NCBI GenBank assembly: GCA_903933395.1
Contig: CAIZKA010000367.1
Span: 1-12,895, forward strand
DNA length: 12,895 nt
From: an uncultured beta proteobacterium
Lineage (GTDB): Bacteria; Pseudomonadota; Gammaproteobacteria; Burkholderiales; Rhodocyclaceae
Direction: 5' to 3'
Below the pieces are notes generated by a model. The model made no database searches. It saw nothing but the letters and a program-made list of their open reading frames with translations, and was not told the origin of the DNA. Shown in pieces: positions 6,604 through 12,895 of this stretch (the stretch's first letter is position 1; every line of letters begins with the position of its first letter). Both the position numbers and the translations under genes were made by a program.

Positions 6604-7179
6604 ATGCCCCGCCCCATGTTGAAGCGAGTTTTCGACCTGTTCCTTGCTTTGTGCCTCGGTGTGCTGCTGCTGCTGCCGATTTTGGCAGTGGCCTTGACTG
6701 TGCGAATAACCTCTCCCGGTCCTGTCCTGTACTGGAGCGACAGGGTCGGCCGGCGTAACCGCATCTTTAGGATGCCCAAGTTCCGTAGCATGAGGACGGA
6801 CACTCCGGTGGTCGCAACGCATTTGCTTGCCGATCCGGCGGCTTACCTGACCCCGATCGGATCGTTTCTGCGCAAGACCAGCCTCGATGAACTGCCCCAG
6901 CTCTGGAGCATCTTCAAGGGCGACATGAGTTTCGTCGGGCCTCGTCCAGCCCTGTTCAACCAGAGCGACCTGATCGCAATGCGCACGGAGCAAGGCGTTG
7001 ATGATCTGGTACCCGGCCTTACCGGCTGGGCCCAGGTCAACGGTCGCGACGAATTGTCTATTCCGGAGAAAGTCAGGCTGGATGCCGAGTACTTGAACAG
7101 GCAGTCGATCTCTTTTGACCTATTGATTCTTTGGCTCACCTTTTTGCGGGTTATCCGGAGAGAAGGCGTCGCTCATTAA
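6604..7179 (+). CDS. PglC-like monotopic phosphoglycosyl transferase (undecaprenyl-phosphate sugar-1-phosphate transferase)
   Basis: With the 6604 ATG the protein has 191 residues, the size of minimal PglC-type enzymes and without the N-terminal extensions of WbaP or WcaJ. One hydrophobic segment (about 11-34, with Pro25 in the middle) fits the re-entrant membrane helix of the family. KRVFD (7-11), SPGPV (37-41), KFRSM (59-63), the catalytic Asp-Glu pair D95-E96 in SLDELPQLW, SFVGPRP (109-115) and PGLTGWAQVNGR (137-148) follow in order. It transfers a sugar-1-phosphate from a UDP-sugar to undecaprenyl phosphate and so starts the repeat unit. Its neighbours suggest UDP-D-QuiNAc or a similar 6-deoxy-HexNAc as donor. 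The start is uncertain: GTG 6601, ATG 6604 and ATG 6616 are in frame and none has a clear Shine-Dalgarno site. Confidence 0.88.
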   Translation: MPRPMLKRVFDLFLALCLGVLLLLPILAVALTVRITSPGPVLYWSDRVGRRNRIFRMPKFRSMRTDTPVVATHLLADPAAYLTPIGSFLRKTSLDELPQLWSIFKGDMSFVGPRPALFNQSDLIAMRTEQGVDDLVPGLTGWAQVNGRDELSIPEKVRLDAEYLNRQSISFDLLILWLTFLRVIRREGVAH

Positions 7180-7214
7180 GGGCGACGGATTCAAGTCAAG
7201 AGGCGCTGAATATG

Positions 7215-7245
7215 CCAATTTTCTGGACAGGCCTTCCAGTATTGG
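7215..7245 (+). repeat. Imperfect stem-loop in the gap before wbpM
   Basis: CCAAT (7215-7219) pairs with ATTGG (7241-7245) and CTGGA (7223-7227) pairs with TCCAG (7235-7239). The loop is CAGGCCT, with an asymmetric internal bulge (TTT against T). No T-run follows, so a full intrinsic terminator is unlikely; attenuation or an operator is possible. The rest of the 94-nt gap (7180-7273) holds only a weak -10-like TAAAAT at 7259-7264, with no good -35 box and no clear Shine-Dalgarno before ATG 7274. Confidence 0.4.
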
Positions 7246-7273
7246 TTGTCGTGGCGCGTAAAATGCCGGCTCG

Positions 7274-9097
7274 ATGAACCCTCGTTCCCTCATTGCGTCA
7301 GTCCACGATCTTTGCGCCGCTTCCGTTGCGTGGATGCTGGCCTATGCCTTGCGCTTCAACTTTGACATTCCGCCGAACTATGCGGATGCAATGCTGCGCA
7401 ACCTGTTGTGGATTACCCCGCTTCAGGCCGCAGTGTTTTACGGCTTTGGTCTGTATCGCGGTATCTGGCGTTTTGCCAGTATTCCCGACCTGCGGCGAAT
7501 CGCGCTGGCAGCAGGTACCTTAGCGCTGGCGACGCCGGCGTTGTTGCTGATGCTGCAGCAACTCAATGATGTCCCCCGCTCCGTCTTGGTGCTGTATCCG
7601 ATCTTGCTGGTGCTGATCATGGGCGGCAGCCGCTTTCTGTACCGGGCATGGAAGGACGGACAGCTAATTTCTCCGCGGCAGTTCGATTCGGAGCCGGTGC
7701 TGGTGATGGGCGCCGGGTCGGCAGGGTCGGCGTTGCTGCGGGATATGGCTACCAGCCGGCGCTGGCGCGCAGTAGGGCTGCTCGATGATGATCCGGCCAA
7801 GTTGCGTTTGCAGGTCCAGGGCGTGTCCGTGCTGGGCCGGCTGGATAGCGTGGCGAAGTTTGCAGCAGTGCATCAGGTGCAATCGGTGATCATCGCCATG
7901 CCGTCCGCGGCGCCTTCGGCCCGCCGCCATGCTGTCGAGCTAATTGTGGGGGCGGGCCTCAAGGCTTTGACCGTGCCGGCGTTGTCAGATGTGTTGTCCG
8001 GTCGGGTGACTTCCGGCGAGGTGCGGCAGGTGGAGCTGGAGGACCTGCTCGGGCGCGAGCAGGTGCTACTCGATGATGCGGGGCTGAAAGAGCAGTTGGG
8101 CGGGAAGTCCGTGCTGGTGACGGGGGCCGGCGGGTCCGTCGGCTCCGAGCTGTGCCGGCAGATCATCCGCTTCGCTCCGCGCAAGCTGGTGTTCCTGGAG
8201 CAATCGGAGTTTGCGCTCTACAGCGTCGACCAGGAATTTGTCGGGCAGCCGGTGGTTTGCGTGATGGGCGATGTGAAGGATGCCCTGCGCATGAATGCGG
8301 TGTTTGCCGAGCATCGGCCCGACGTGGTGTTCCACGCTGCCGCCTACAAACACGTGCCGCTGATGGAATGCGCCAATGCCTGGGAGGCAGTGCGCAACAA
8401 TGTGCAGGGCACGCTGAACGTGGCGCGCGCCGCCCTTGCCTGCGGCACCGGAGAGTTCGTCCTGATTTCCACCGACAAGGCAGTCAATCCCACCAATGTA
8501 ATGGGTGCCAGCAAACGCTTGGCGGAGGTGGCGTGTCAGGCAATTCAGGCGCAAGGCGTGGCGACGCGCTTTGTCATGGTGCGTTTCGGCAATGTGCTGG
8601 GCTCGTCGGGCAGCGTGATCCCGCGCTTCCGTGAACAGATTGCGAACGGCGGCCCGGTCACCGTCACGCATCCCGACATCATCCGCTACTTCATGCTGAT
8701 TCCCGAGGCGGCGCAATTGGTGTTGCAGGCGGGACTGATGGCGGCGAGCGAGGCCGAGGGCGGTCGGGTGTTTGTTCTCGACATGGGCGAACCGGTGAAG
8801 ATCGTCGACCTGGCACGCGACATGATCCGGCTTTCGGGATATACCCATGACGAGATAAAGATCGAATTCACCGGCCTGCGTCCGGGCGAGAAACTCTACG
8901 AGGAATTGCTGGCCGACGGCGAGTCGTCATTGCTGACACCTCATCCCAAGCTGCGCATAGCCAAGTCCTCGGCGGCACCCGATCAGCAATGGCTCGCCGA
9001 CCTTGAGGAATGGCTGGCCGAGCCATGGCGGGATGAGGCAACTGCCAAGGAAGGACTCAGGCGCTGGGTGCCGGAGTACCGGCCCGCAACGCACTGA
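7274..9097 (+). CDS. wbpM: Membrane-bound UDP-GlcNAc 4,6-dehydratase, WbpM/CapD family
   Basis: The 607-residue protein matches long WbpM-type enzymes (WbpM of P. aeruginosa is slightly longer). The N-terminal 120 residues contain about four hydrophobic segments (near 8-27, 44-62, 76-95, 102-118), as expected for an inner-membrane anchor. A first nucleotide-binding domain begins with MGAGSAGSALL (145-155). The catalytic domain carries VTGAGGSVGSE (282-292), FHAAAYKHVPLME (353-365), ISTDKAVNPTNVMGASK (398-414) and RPGEKLYEE (536-544). The SDR tyrosine is Met410, paired with Lys414, which is normal for WbpM. It converts UDP-D-GlcNAc to UDP-4-keto-6-deoxy-D-GlcNAc, feeding UDP-D-QuiNAc or D-FucNAc. 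The ATG at 7274 gives the family-typical N-terminus and is the first start after an in-frame TAA at 7259-7261. wbpM commonly closes O-antigen clusters, as it seems to here. Confidence 0.93.
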   Translation: MNPRSLIASVHDLCAASVAWMLAYALRFNFDIPPNYADAMLRNLLWITPLQAAVFYGFGLYRGIWRFASIPDLRRIALAAGTLALATPALLLMLQQLNDVPRSVLVLYPILLVLIMGGSRFLYRAWKDGQLISPRQFDSEPVLVMGAGSAGSALLRDMATSRRWRAVGLLDDDPAKLRLQVQGVSVLGRLDSVAKFAAVHQVQSVIIAMPSAAPSARRHAVELIVGAGLKALTVPALSDVLSGRVTSGEVRQVELEDLLGREQVLLDDAGLKEQLGGKSVLVTGAGGSVGSELCRQIIRFAPRKLVFLEQSEFALYSVDQEFVGQPVVCVMGDVKDALRMNAVFAEHRPDVVFHAAAYKHVPLMECANAWEAVRNNVQGTLNVARAALACGTGEFVLISTDKAVNPTNVMGASKRLAEVACQAIQAQGVATRFVMVRFGNVLGSSGSVIPRFREQIANGGPVTVTHPDIIRYFMLIPEAAQLVLQAGLMAASEAEGGRVFVLDMGEPVKIVDLARDMIRLSGYTHDEIKIEFTGLRPGEKLYEELLADGESSLLTPHPKLRIAKSSAAPDQQWLADLEEWLAEPWRDEATAKEGLRRWVPEYRPATH

Positions 9098-9120
9098 GTT
9101 ATCCGGAAGCTCGCCGGCCC

Positions 9121-9957
9121 ATGGCTACCTATGCAATCGGCGACCTGCAGGGCTGTTACGACCCGCTGCGCCGCCTTTTCGACTATATCGACTTTGATCC
9201 GGCCACCGACCGTGTCTGGTTTGTCGGTGACCTGGTCAATCGCGGCCCCGCTTCGCTTGAGGTGCTGCGTTTCGTCAGGTCGCTGGGAACCGCGGCCACC
9301 GTGGTGCTCGGCAATCACGACTTGCATCTGGTGATGCAGGCCGAGGGCTACGGCAAACCGAACCGGGAGGACACGCTCGACGACGTCTTGGGCGCTCCGG
9401 ACCGCGACGAGTTGCTGGCCTGGTTGCGGGCGCAGCCGCTGTTTCATGTCGAAGGCAACTGGGCGATGGTGCATGCCGGCCTCTTGCCGGCGTGGACCGT
9501 GGCGCAGGCGCAGGGACTTTCCGATGAGGCCTCGGCGGCGCTGACGGCACCCGGCTACCGCAAGTTTCTGGCCAACATGTGGGGTTCCGAACCGGCGGCA
9601 TGGAGCGACGATCTGGCCGGATGGGATCGCCTGCGCGTTGTGGTCAATGCGATGACGCGCATGCGCTATGTGACGGCGGACGGCGCCATGGAATTCCGCG
9701 CGGCCGGTGCCAAGGCGCCGCCCGATAAGGGCCCGGCTGGATGTCTGCCATGGTTCGAAGCACCGCAGCGCGCCAGCGCGGACCATTCAATCGTTTGCGG
9801 GCACTGGTCGGCACTCGGTTACCGGGACGAGGCGAACATTCTCGCGCTTGATACCGGCTGCCTCTGGGGCGGCTGCCTCACCGCCGTGCGCCTGGAAGAC
9901 CGCCGGATATTCCGGCAACCCTGTGCGCAGCAGGCCAAGCCTTCAGGCTGGGATTGA
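9121..9957 (+). CDS. apaH: Symmetrical bis(5'-nucleosyl)-tetraphosphatase (Ap4A hydrolase)
   Basis: The 278-residue protein is close to the usual ApaH length. It has the metallophosphatase motifs in order: GDLQGC (7-12), GDLVNRGP (36-43), GNHD (64-67), VHAGLLP (117-123), GHWSALG (227-233) and LDTGCLWGG (243-251). These bind two metal ions and split Ap4A into two ADP, limiting dinucleotide alarmones and NpnN caps on RNA. Known roles link ApaH to stress resistance, motility and biofilm traits. It follows wbpM by 23 nt on the same strand, so read-through from the polysaccharide operon is possible. Only a weak GGAAG-like site lies upstream (spacing long). It ends 16 nt from the convergent kinase gene. 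I see nothing broken. Confidence 0.95.
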   Translation: MATYAIGDLQGCYDPLRRLFDYIDFDPATDRVWFVGDLVNRGPASLEVLRFVRSLGTAATVVLGNHDLHLVMQAEGYGKPNREDTLDDVLGAPDRDELLAWLRAQPLFHVEGNWAMVHAGLLPAWTVAQAQGLSDEASAALTAPGYRKFLANMWGSEPAAWSDDLAGWDRLRVVVNAMTRMRYVTADGAMEFRAAGAKAPPDKGPAGCLPWFEAPQRASADHSIVCGHWSALGYRDEANILALDTGCLWGGCLTAVRLEDRRIFRQPCAQQAKPSGWD

Positions 9958-9973
9958 ACGAACGGCGCCGGCT

Positions 9974-10909
9974 TTACCAGGGCCTGTCGCCGAACGCCGC
10001 ACTGTAACGCGCTGCAATGTCATCCCGCGTCAGCTTGTGGTTCTGGCCGCCGCGGTGCGCTATCTTGATCGAGCCCATCAGCGACGCCAGCCTTCCGGTT
10101 TTCTCCCAGTCCCAGCCCGCAGTGATGCCGTAAAGCAGGCCGGCGCGGTAGGCATCACCGCAACCGGTCGGGTCGATCAGCGCGTCCGGCGGCGCCACGG
10201 GAATCTCGATGCGGCGGCCCTTGCTGTAGATATGCGAACCGCTGCCGGCGAGTGTCACGATCAGCGCCTCGACTTCGACGGCCAGTTGTTCCAGCGTGCG
10301 TCCGGTGCGTTCCGTCAGCAGCTTGGCTTCGTAGTCATTGACGGTGCAGTAGTCGGCAAGTTTTAGGAAGGCCATGAGTTCGTCGCCGTCGAACATAGGC
10401 AGGCCCTGGCCGGGATCGAACACGAACGGAATGCCCGCTTCGCGGAACTCGTGCGCATGCTGCAGCATGCCGTCGCGGCCGTCGGGCGAGACGATGCCGA
10501 GGCCCACGTCCCTGGCATCCGTGACCTTGTTCCGGTGCGACTGTGTCATCGCGCCGGGATGGAAGGCGGTGATCTGGTTGTCGTCGAGATCGGTGGTGAT
10601 GAAGGCCTGTGCGGTAAAGGCGCCGGGCACATCCGTGACGTGCGCTGCATCGAGCCCGAGCTGCTTGAGGCGGTGCATGTAGGGCCCGCTGTCGTCGCCG
10701 ACGGTGGCCATGATCAGCGGCTCACCGCCCAGCAGCTTGAGGTTGTAGGCGATGTTGCCGGCACAGCCGCCGAACTCGCGCCGCATGTCGGGCACCAGGA
10801 AGGCGACGTTGAGGATGTGGATCTGCTCGGGCAGGATGTGGTTCTTGAAGCGGTCGCCGAACACCATGATGGTGTCGTAGGCCATGGATCCGCAGATAAG
10901 AGTCTTCAT
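9974..10909 (-). CDS. PfkB-family sugar/nucleoside kinase (often annotated carbohydrate or adenosine kinase)
   Basis: The 311-residue protein is a complete ribokinase-fold enzyme. The N-terminal MKTLICGSMAYDTI strand, the first PfkB signature FGGCAGNIAYNL (46-57), VGDD (70-73), TVNDYEA (189-195) and the second signature IDPTGCGDAYRAG (245-257) with catalytic Asp252 are all present. It should phosphorylate a sugar or nucleoside with ATP; the substrate is not clear, and adenosine is a frequent guess for this group. A GAAGG site (10915-10919 on the minus strand) sits 5 nt before the ATG. The gap to the upstream DUF3426 gene is 15 nt, so it is probably the last gene of the accC-prmA operon. A 16-bp palindrome (10455-10470) lies inside the gene. 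Confidence 0.88.
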   Translation of the reverse strand: MKTLICGSMAYDTIMVFGDRFKNHILPEQIHILNVAFLVPDMRREFGGCAGNIAYNLKLLGGEPLIMATVGDDSGPYMHRLKQLGLDAAHVTDVPGAFTAQAFITTDLDDNQITAFHPGAMTQSHRNKVTDARDVGLGIVSPDGRDGMLQHAHEFREAGIPFVFDPGQGLPMFDGDELMAFLKLADYCTVNDYEAKLLTERTGRTLEQLAVEVEALIVTLAGSGSHIYSKGRRIEIPVAPPDALIDPTGCGDAYRAGLLYGITAGWDWEKTGRLASLMGSIKIAHRGGQNHKLTRDDIAARYSAAFGDRPW

Positions 10910-10924
10910 GAAGGCCTTCGCAGG

Positions 10925-11851
10925 TCAGGGATAGAAAAGGTACAGCCGGTAGCCGCTGGCGGCAATTTCGCCGGAGTCGATGCCAATGGCCACCGGGATG
11001 TCGGCGTTCGGCTTCATGCCGTCGGCGATCGGGGCTGATGACGGCAGGTAGTCTGCAGGCGCCAGCACCTTGCGCGCGATGGCCTGGTCGGCCGTGTCGG
11101 TCAGCGTGAGTTCCAGATGCGGAAACTGCTGGGCGAAGGGGGCGCGGTTCTTCAGCGTCGCCGCCAGCACCAGGCGGCCCTTGTGCTCGCTGTCGGGGTG
11201 AAGATCCGAGGCCTCGATGCCCACCAGCCCGACCTTGGCCGGCAGGCCGACTTCGCAACCGGTGATCTCGCAAAGGGCGACCAGTGCCGGTTTGCCCTCG
11301 GGCCACAGCACCACCAGTTCGACGCGAAACGCCAGCAATGCCTGCAGCACGATCGCGGCGAGCGCGACCAGACTGCCGATCACCCATGGCCAGTGCCGCG
11401 ACGGGGGTGGAGGCTCGGGGAAGGTGGTGCTCCAGTCTTCGGCGGCGGCCGTCGTGCTTGCATCGGTGTCCGTGATTTCCGGCTCGAGGGCGGCCGGCGG
11501 CTCTGCCCCGGGTTCATTTGCAACGAGTTCGAGCACTTCCGGAGCCGGCTCGGGAATCGGCGTCGGCGGCGCGGCGATTTCATCTGGTTGAGTTGCCGGA
11601 TACTCGACGGCTTCCTCCGCTTTGTTCGCAGCCGGAATCGTCGCAGGCCCGGGGATTTCTTCAGGAGTCGGCGCCGGCGGCACGGCGACCGCGGGTATCG
11701 GTGCCGCCACGACCACAGGTTCCTCGATCAGGCTGTCGAGCGCATTGAAGACGTTCTGGCATTCGCCGCAACGCACGCGTCCGGTACGCGCCTTGAGTTG
11801 CTCCGGCGTGACGCGGAAGTGTGTCGCGCAGGACGGGCAGCGGGTCAGCAC
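10925..11851 (-). CDS. Zinc-ribbon and DUF3426 domain membrane protein
   Basis: The 308-residue protein has three parts. Residues 1-40 form an MJ0042-type zinc ribbon with C5, C8, C28 and C31 (CPSC and CGEC knuckles). Residues about 44-150 are a low-complexity linker rich in Pro, Glu and Ala, likely disordered. A single transmembrane helix (about 154-176) leads to a DUF3426 domain (about 180-308) with a conserved-looking Cys pair C194/C199 in LCEITGCE. The zinc ribbon should be cytoplasmic and the DUF3426 domain periplasmic. No biochemical role is established to my knowledge. The start is GTG at 11851, overlapping the prmA stop by 7 nt and preceded by a strong GGAGGG site. Linkage to accC-prmA is a common betaproteobacterial arrangement. 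Confidence 0.88.
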   Translation of the reverse strand: MLTRCPSCATHFRVTPEQLKARTGRVRCGECQNVFNALDSLIEEPVVVAAPIPAVAVPPAPTPEEIPGPATIPAANKAEEAVEYPATQPDEIAAPPTPIPEPAPEVLELVANEPGAEPPAALEPEITDTDASTTAAAEDWSTTFPEPPPPSRHWPWVIGSLVALAAIVLQALLAFRVELVVLWPEGKPALVALCEITGCEVGLPAKVGLVGIEASDLHPDSEHKGRLVLAATLKNRAPFAQQFPHLELTLTDTADQAIARKVLAPADYLPSSAPIADGMKPNADIPVAIGIDSGEIAASGYRLYLFYP

Positions 11852-12744
11852 CGTCGGCCCTCCAGCCGCACCCAGCCGTCGCGTTCGGCACCCACGTTCA
11901 GCGCGATCAGGGGCGCATAGGCGGCGATGACCAGTTCCGCCTGGGCGGCCAACACACCGGACAGCGCGATGCGCCCGCCGGGCGTGACGCGCGCGGCCAG
12001 CAGCGGCGCCAGGACGCAGAGCGGATTGGTGAGGATATTGGCGACCACGATGTCGAAGCGTTCGTCCAGCGGTTCTTTCGAGTGGCGCAAGGCAAGCGTT
12101 ACCCGGTTGTTGGCGGCGTTGTCGCGGGCCGCGGTCAGGGCATTGTCGTCGATATCCACGCCCAGGACGGTGGCCGCACCCAGTTTCGCTGCGGCAATGC
12201 CGAGAATGCCGGAGCCGCAGCCGTAATCGAGCACGGTTTCAGTCCCGCGCAGGGTTTCGCTGAGCCACTGCAGACAGAGAAAGGTGGTGGGATGCGAGCC
12301 GGTACCGAAGGCGAGGCCGGGATCAAGCACCAGGTTGATGGCACCCGGGTCGGGTGCGGCGTGCCACGACGGCACGATCCACAGCCGGTCGTTCACCCGG
12401 ATCGGGTCGAATTGCGCCTGGGTCAGTCGCACCCAGTCCTGCTCGGCGACGTCTTCCAGTTCAATCTCGGGCAGGTCGTCGATACCGGCGGCGACGGTCG
12501 CTGCCGCAATGCGGCCGATCAGGTCATCGCTCGGGTCGAACAGCGCCACGATCCGGCTTTCGGTCCACAACGGGATGATGGGCTGGTCATTGCTGCCGCC
12601 CGGCTCACCGAATTGCGGCGTTTCTTCATCGGTTCCCGCCTGCGCGTCTTCAACGCTGACGGAAATCGCGCCGGCCGCGAGCAGAGCTTCGGAAAGCGAG
12701 TCCGCATGCGCGGCGTCCGTCGTGAGGGCGACGCTGACCCACAT
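11845..12744 (-). CDS. prmA: Ribosomal protein L11 methyltransferase
   Basis: The 299-residue protein has the PrmA architecture. An N-terminal L11-recognition domain (about 1-90) is followed by a class I SAM-dependent methyltransferase domain. LDPGLAFGTGSHPTT (140-154) is the hallmark linker/active-site motif, DYGCGSGILGIAA (173-185) is the SAM-binding loop, GVDID (195-199) contains the acidic ribose-binding residue, and ANILTNPL (235-242) is the N-[I/P]-x-x motif near the substrate. It trimethylates amino groups of L11; loss is usually tolerated. It starts 4 nt after the accC stop and its TGA overlaps the GTG of the next gene, so it is part of a tight operon. The neighbourhood accC-prmA is widely conserved in Proteobacteria. 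Confidence 0.95.
   Translation of the reverse strand: MWVSVALTTDAAHADSLSEALLAAGAISVSVEDAQAGTDEETPQFGEPGGSNDQPIIPLWTESRIVALFDPSDDLIGRIAAATVAAGIDDLPEIELEDVAEQDWVRLTQAQFDPIRVNDRLWIVPSWHAAPDPGAINLVLDPGLAFGTGSHPTTFLCLQWLSETLRGTETVLDYGCGSGILGIAAAKLGAATVLGVDIDDNALTAARDNAANNRVTLALRHSKEPLDERFDIVVANILTNPLCVLAPLLAARVTPGGRIALSGVLAAQAELVIAAYAPLIALNVGAERDGWVRLEGRRC
11858..11863 (-). promoter_or_regulatory. Shine-Dalgarno GGAGGG for the GTG start of the DUF3426 gene
   Basis: On the minus strand GGAGGG lies 6 nt before GTG 11851-11849, inside the last codons of prmA. It supports this non-ATG start and translational coupling with prmA. Confidence 0.7.
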
Positions 12745-12748
12745 GGGT

Positions 12749-12895
12749 CTACTTGCCCTTCAGGGCATCGCTCTTGGCGGCGAGCTTTTCTTCGAGGTAA
12801 TGGATGCTGGTGCCGCCCTTGATGAAACGCTGGTCGAGCATCAGGTCCTGGTGCAGCGGAATATTGGTCTTGATGCCATCCACCATCATTTCCGA
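12749..12895 (-). CDS. accC: Acetyl-CoA carboxylase biotin carboxylase subunit, C-terminal 48 residues
   Basis: Translating the minus strand from the window edge gives SEMMVDGIKTNIPLH, then DLMLDQRFIKGGTSIHYLE, and ends DALKGK before TAG (12751-12749). This is the recognisable C-terminus of AccC, which carboxylates biotin on AccB in the first step of fatty acid synthesis. The ATP-grasp core is outside the window. The gene is followed at 4 nt by prmA. An accB gene would be expected just upstream, beyond the window. Confidence 0.9.
   Translation of the reverse strand, partial: SEMMVDGIKTNIPLHQDLMLDQRFIKGGTSIHYLEEKLAAKSDALKGK

Noticed and set aside
8066..8848. Open minus-strand frame (260 codons) within wbpM
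   Set aside because: It is the complement of the conserved WbpM catalytic domain, rich in His and Arg, with no family signature.
1..9097. Search for transposase fragments, target-site duplications or an att site that would explain acquisition of the cluster
   Set aside because: No transposase motifs, tRNA end or long direct repeats were noticed. Lower GC in the glycosyltransferase part is the only hint of transfer and is usual for O-antigen loci.
8983..9786. Open minus-strand frame (267 codons) opposite the wbpM end and apaH
   Set aside because: Both sense genes are complete and well recognised, so the frame is a shadow.
9940..9992. Possible bidirectional terminator between apaH and the convergent kinase gene
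   Set aside because: Only a weak bulged pairing (CAGGC-TGG with CCA-GG-GCCTG) and a short CGGCGCCG palindrome are seen, without a T-run; not enough for a terminator call.
10455..10470. 16-bp perfect palindrome GCATGCTGCAGCATGC inside the kinase gene
   Set aside because: It is explained by the codons for MLQHA, has no loop, and is isolated; it is plausible as chance in GC-rich coding DNA.
11117..11920. Open plus-strand frame (267 codons) opposite the DUF3426 gene
   Set aside because: It mirrors the Pro/Ala/Glu-rich linker and zinc-ribbon gene; no family is recognised and no good ribosome site is visible.
11821..12822. Long open frame on the plus strand (333 codons) opposite prmA
   Set aside because: It is antisense to a clear PrmA and its translation is low-complexity Arg/Gly-rich text with no recognisable domain, as expected opposite a GC-rich gene.

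Overview
The window looks like a piece of a betaproteobacterial chromosome, probably Rhodocyclales or a near relative. The reasons are the high GC content, the gene order accC-prmA-(zinc-ribbon DUF3426 gene)-PfkB kinase, and the sequence style of PrmA and ApaH. This placement is inference from recognition, not from a search. There is no tRNA, rRNA, CRISPR array, insertion sequence or recognisable phage gene, and no gene-free stretch longer than about 100 bases.

Positions 1-9097, plus strand, are the downstream part of a surface-polysaccharide (O-antigen or exopolysaccharide type) cluster. In order it holds: the tail of an N-acetyl sugar amidotransferase (WbpG/WbuX type); two GT4 glycosyltransferases (the second WbuB-like); a three-gene nucleotide-sugar module (RmlD-like 4-reductase, WbjB/FnlA-type 4,6-dehydratase/5-epimerase, WbjD/FnlC-type 2-epimerase); an atypical SDR; a minimal PglC-like phosphoglycosyl transferase; and a membrane-bound WbpM-type UDP-GlcNAc 4,6-dehydratase. 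The first six junctions are overlaps of 4 or 8 nt or a 16-nt gap, so 1-6568 reads as one translationally coupled operon. The start of the PglC-like gene and the 94 nt before wbpM are less tidy. No flippase (wzx), polymerase (wzy) or chain-length regulator (wzz) is present; if they exist they lie upstream.

My metabolic reading has two parallel branches from UDP-D-GlcNAc. The inverting branch (FnlA-like, RmlD-like, FnlC-like) should give a UDP-2-acetamido-2,6-dideoxy-L-hexose. Because the reductase lacks the cupin domain of FnlB/WbjC/CapF, L-QuiNAc fits better than L-FucNAc. The amidotransferase may turn such a sugar into its acetamidino form, and WbuB would transfer it. The retaining branch (WbpM plus the SDR) should give UDP-D-QuiNAc or D-FucNAc, which the PglC-like enzyme could load as the first sugar on undecaprenyl phosphate.

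Positions 9121-12895 are housekeeping. apaH (symmetrical Ap4A hydrolase) follows wbpM by 23 nt on the plus strand. Converging on it from the minus strand is an operon ending accC (C-terminus only)-prmA-DUF3426 membrane protein-PfkB-family kinase. The 16-nt gap at 9958-9973 is the strand boundary, and wbpM/apaH is the likely edge between variable and conserved DNA.

Most genes are well-known families. The points most worth a second look are the predicted sugar identity, the SDR lacking a canonical YxxxK tyrosine, the nine-codon reading frame just ahead of the PglC-like gene, a perfect 12-bp inverted repeat inside the first glycosyltransferase gene, and a hairpin ahead of wbpM. I found no convincing new defence or mobile system.
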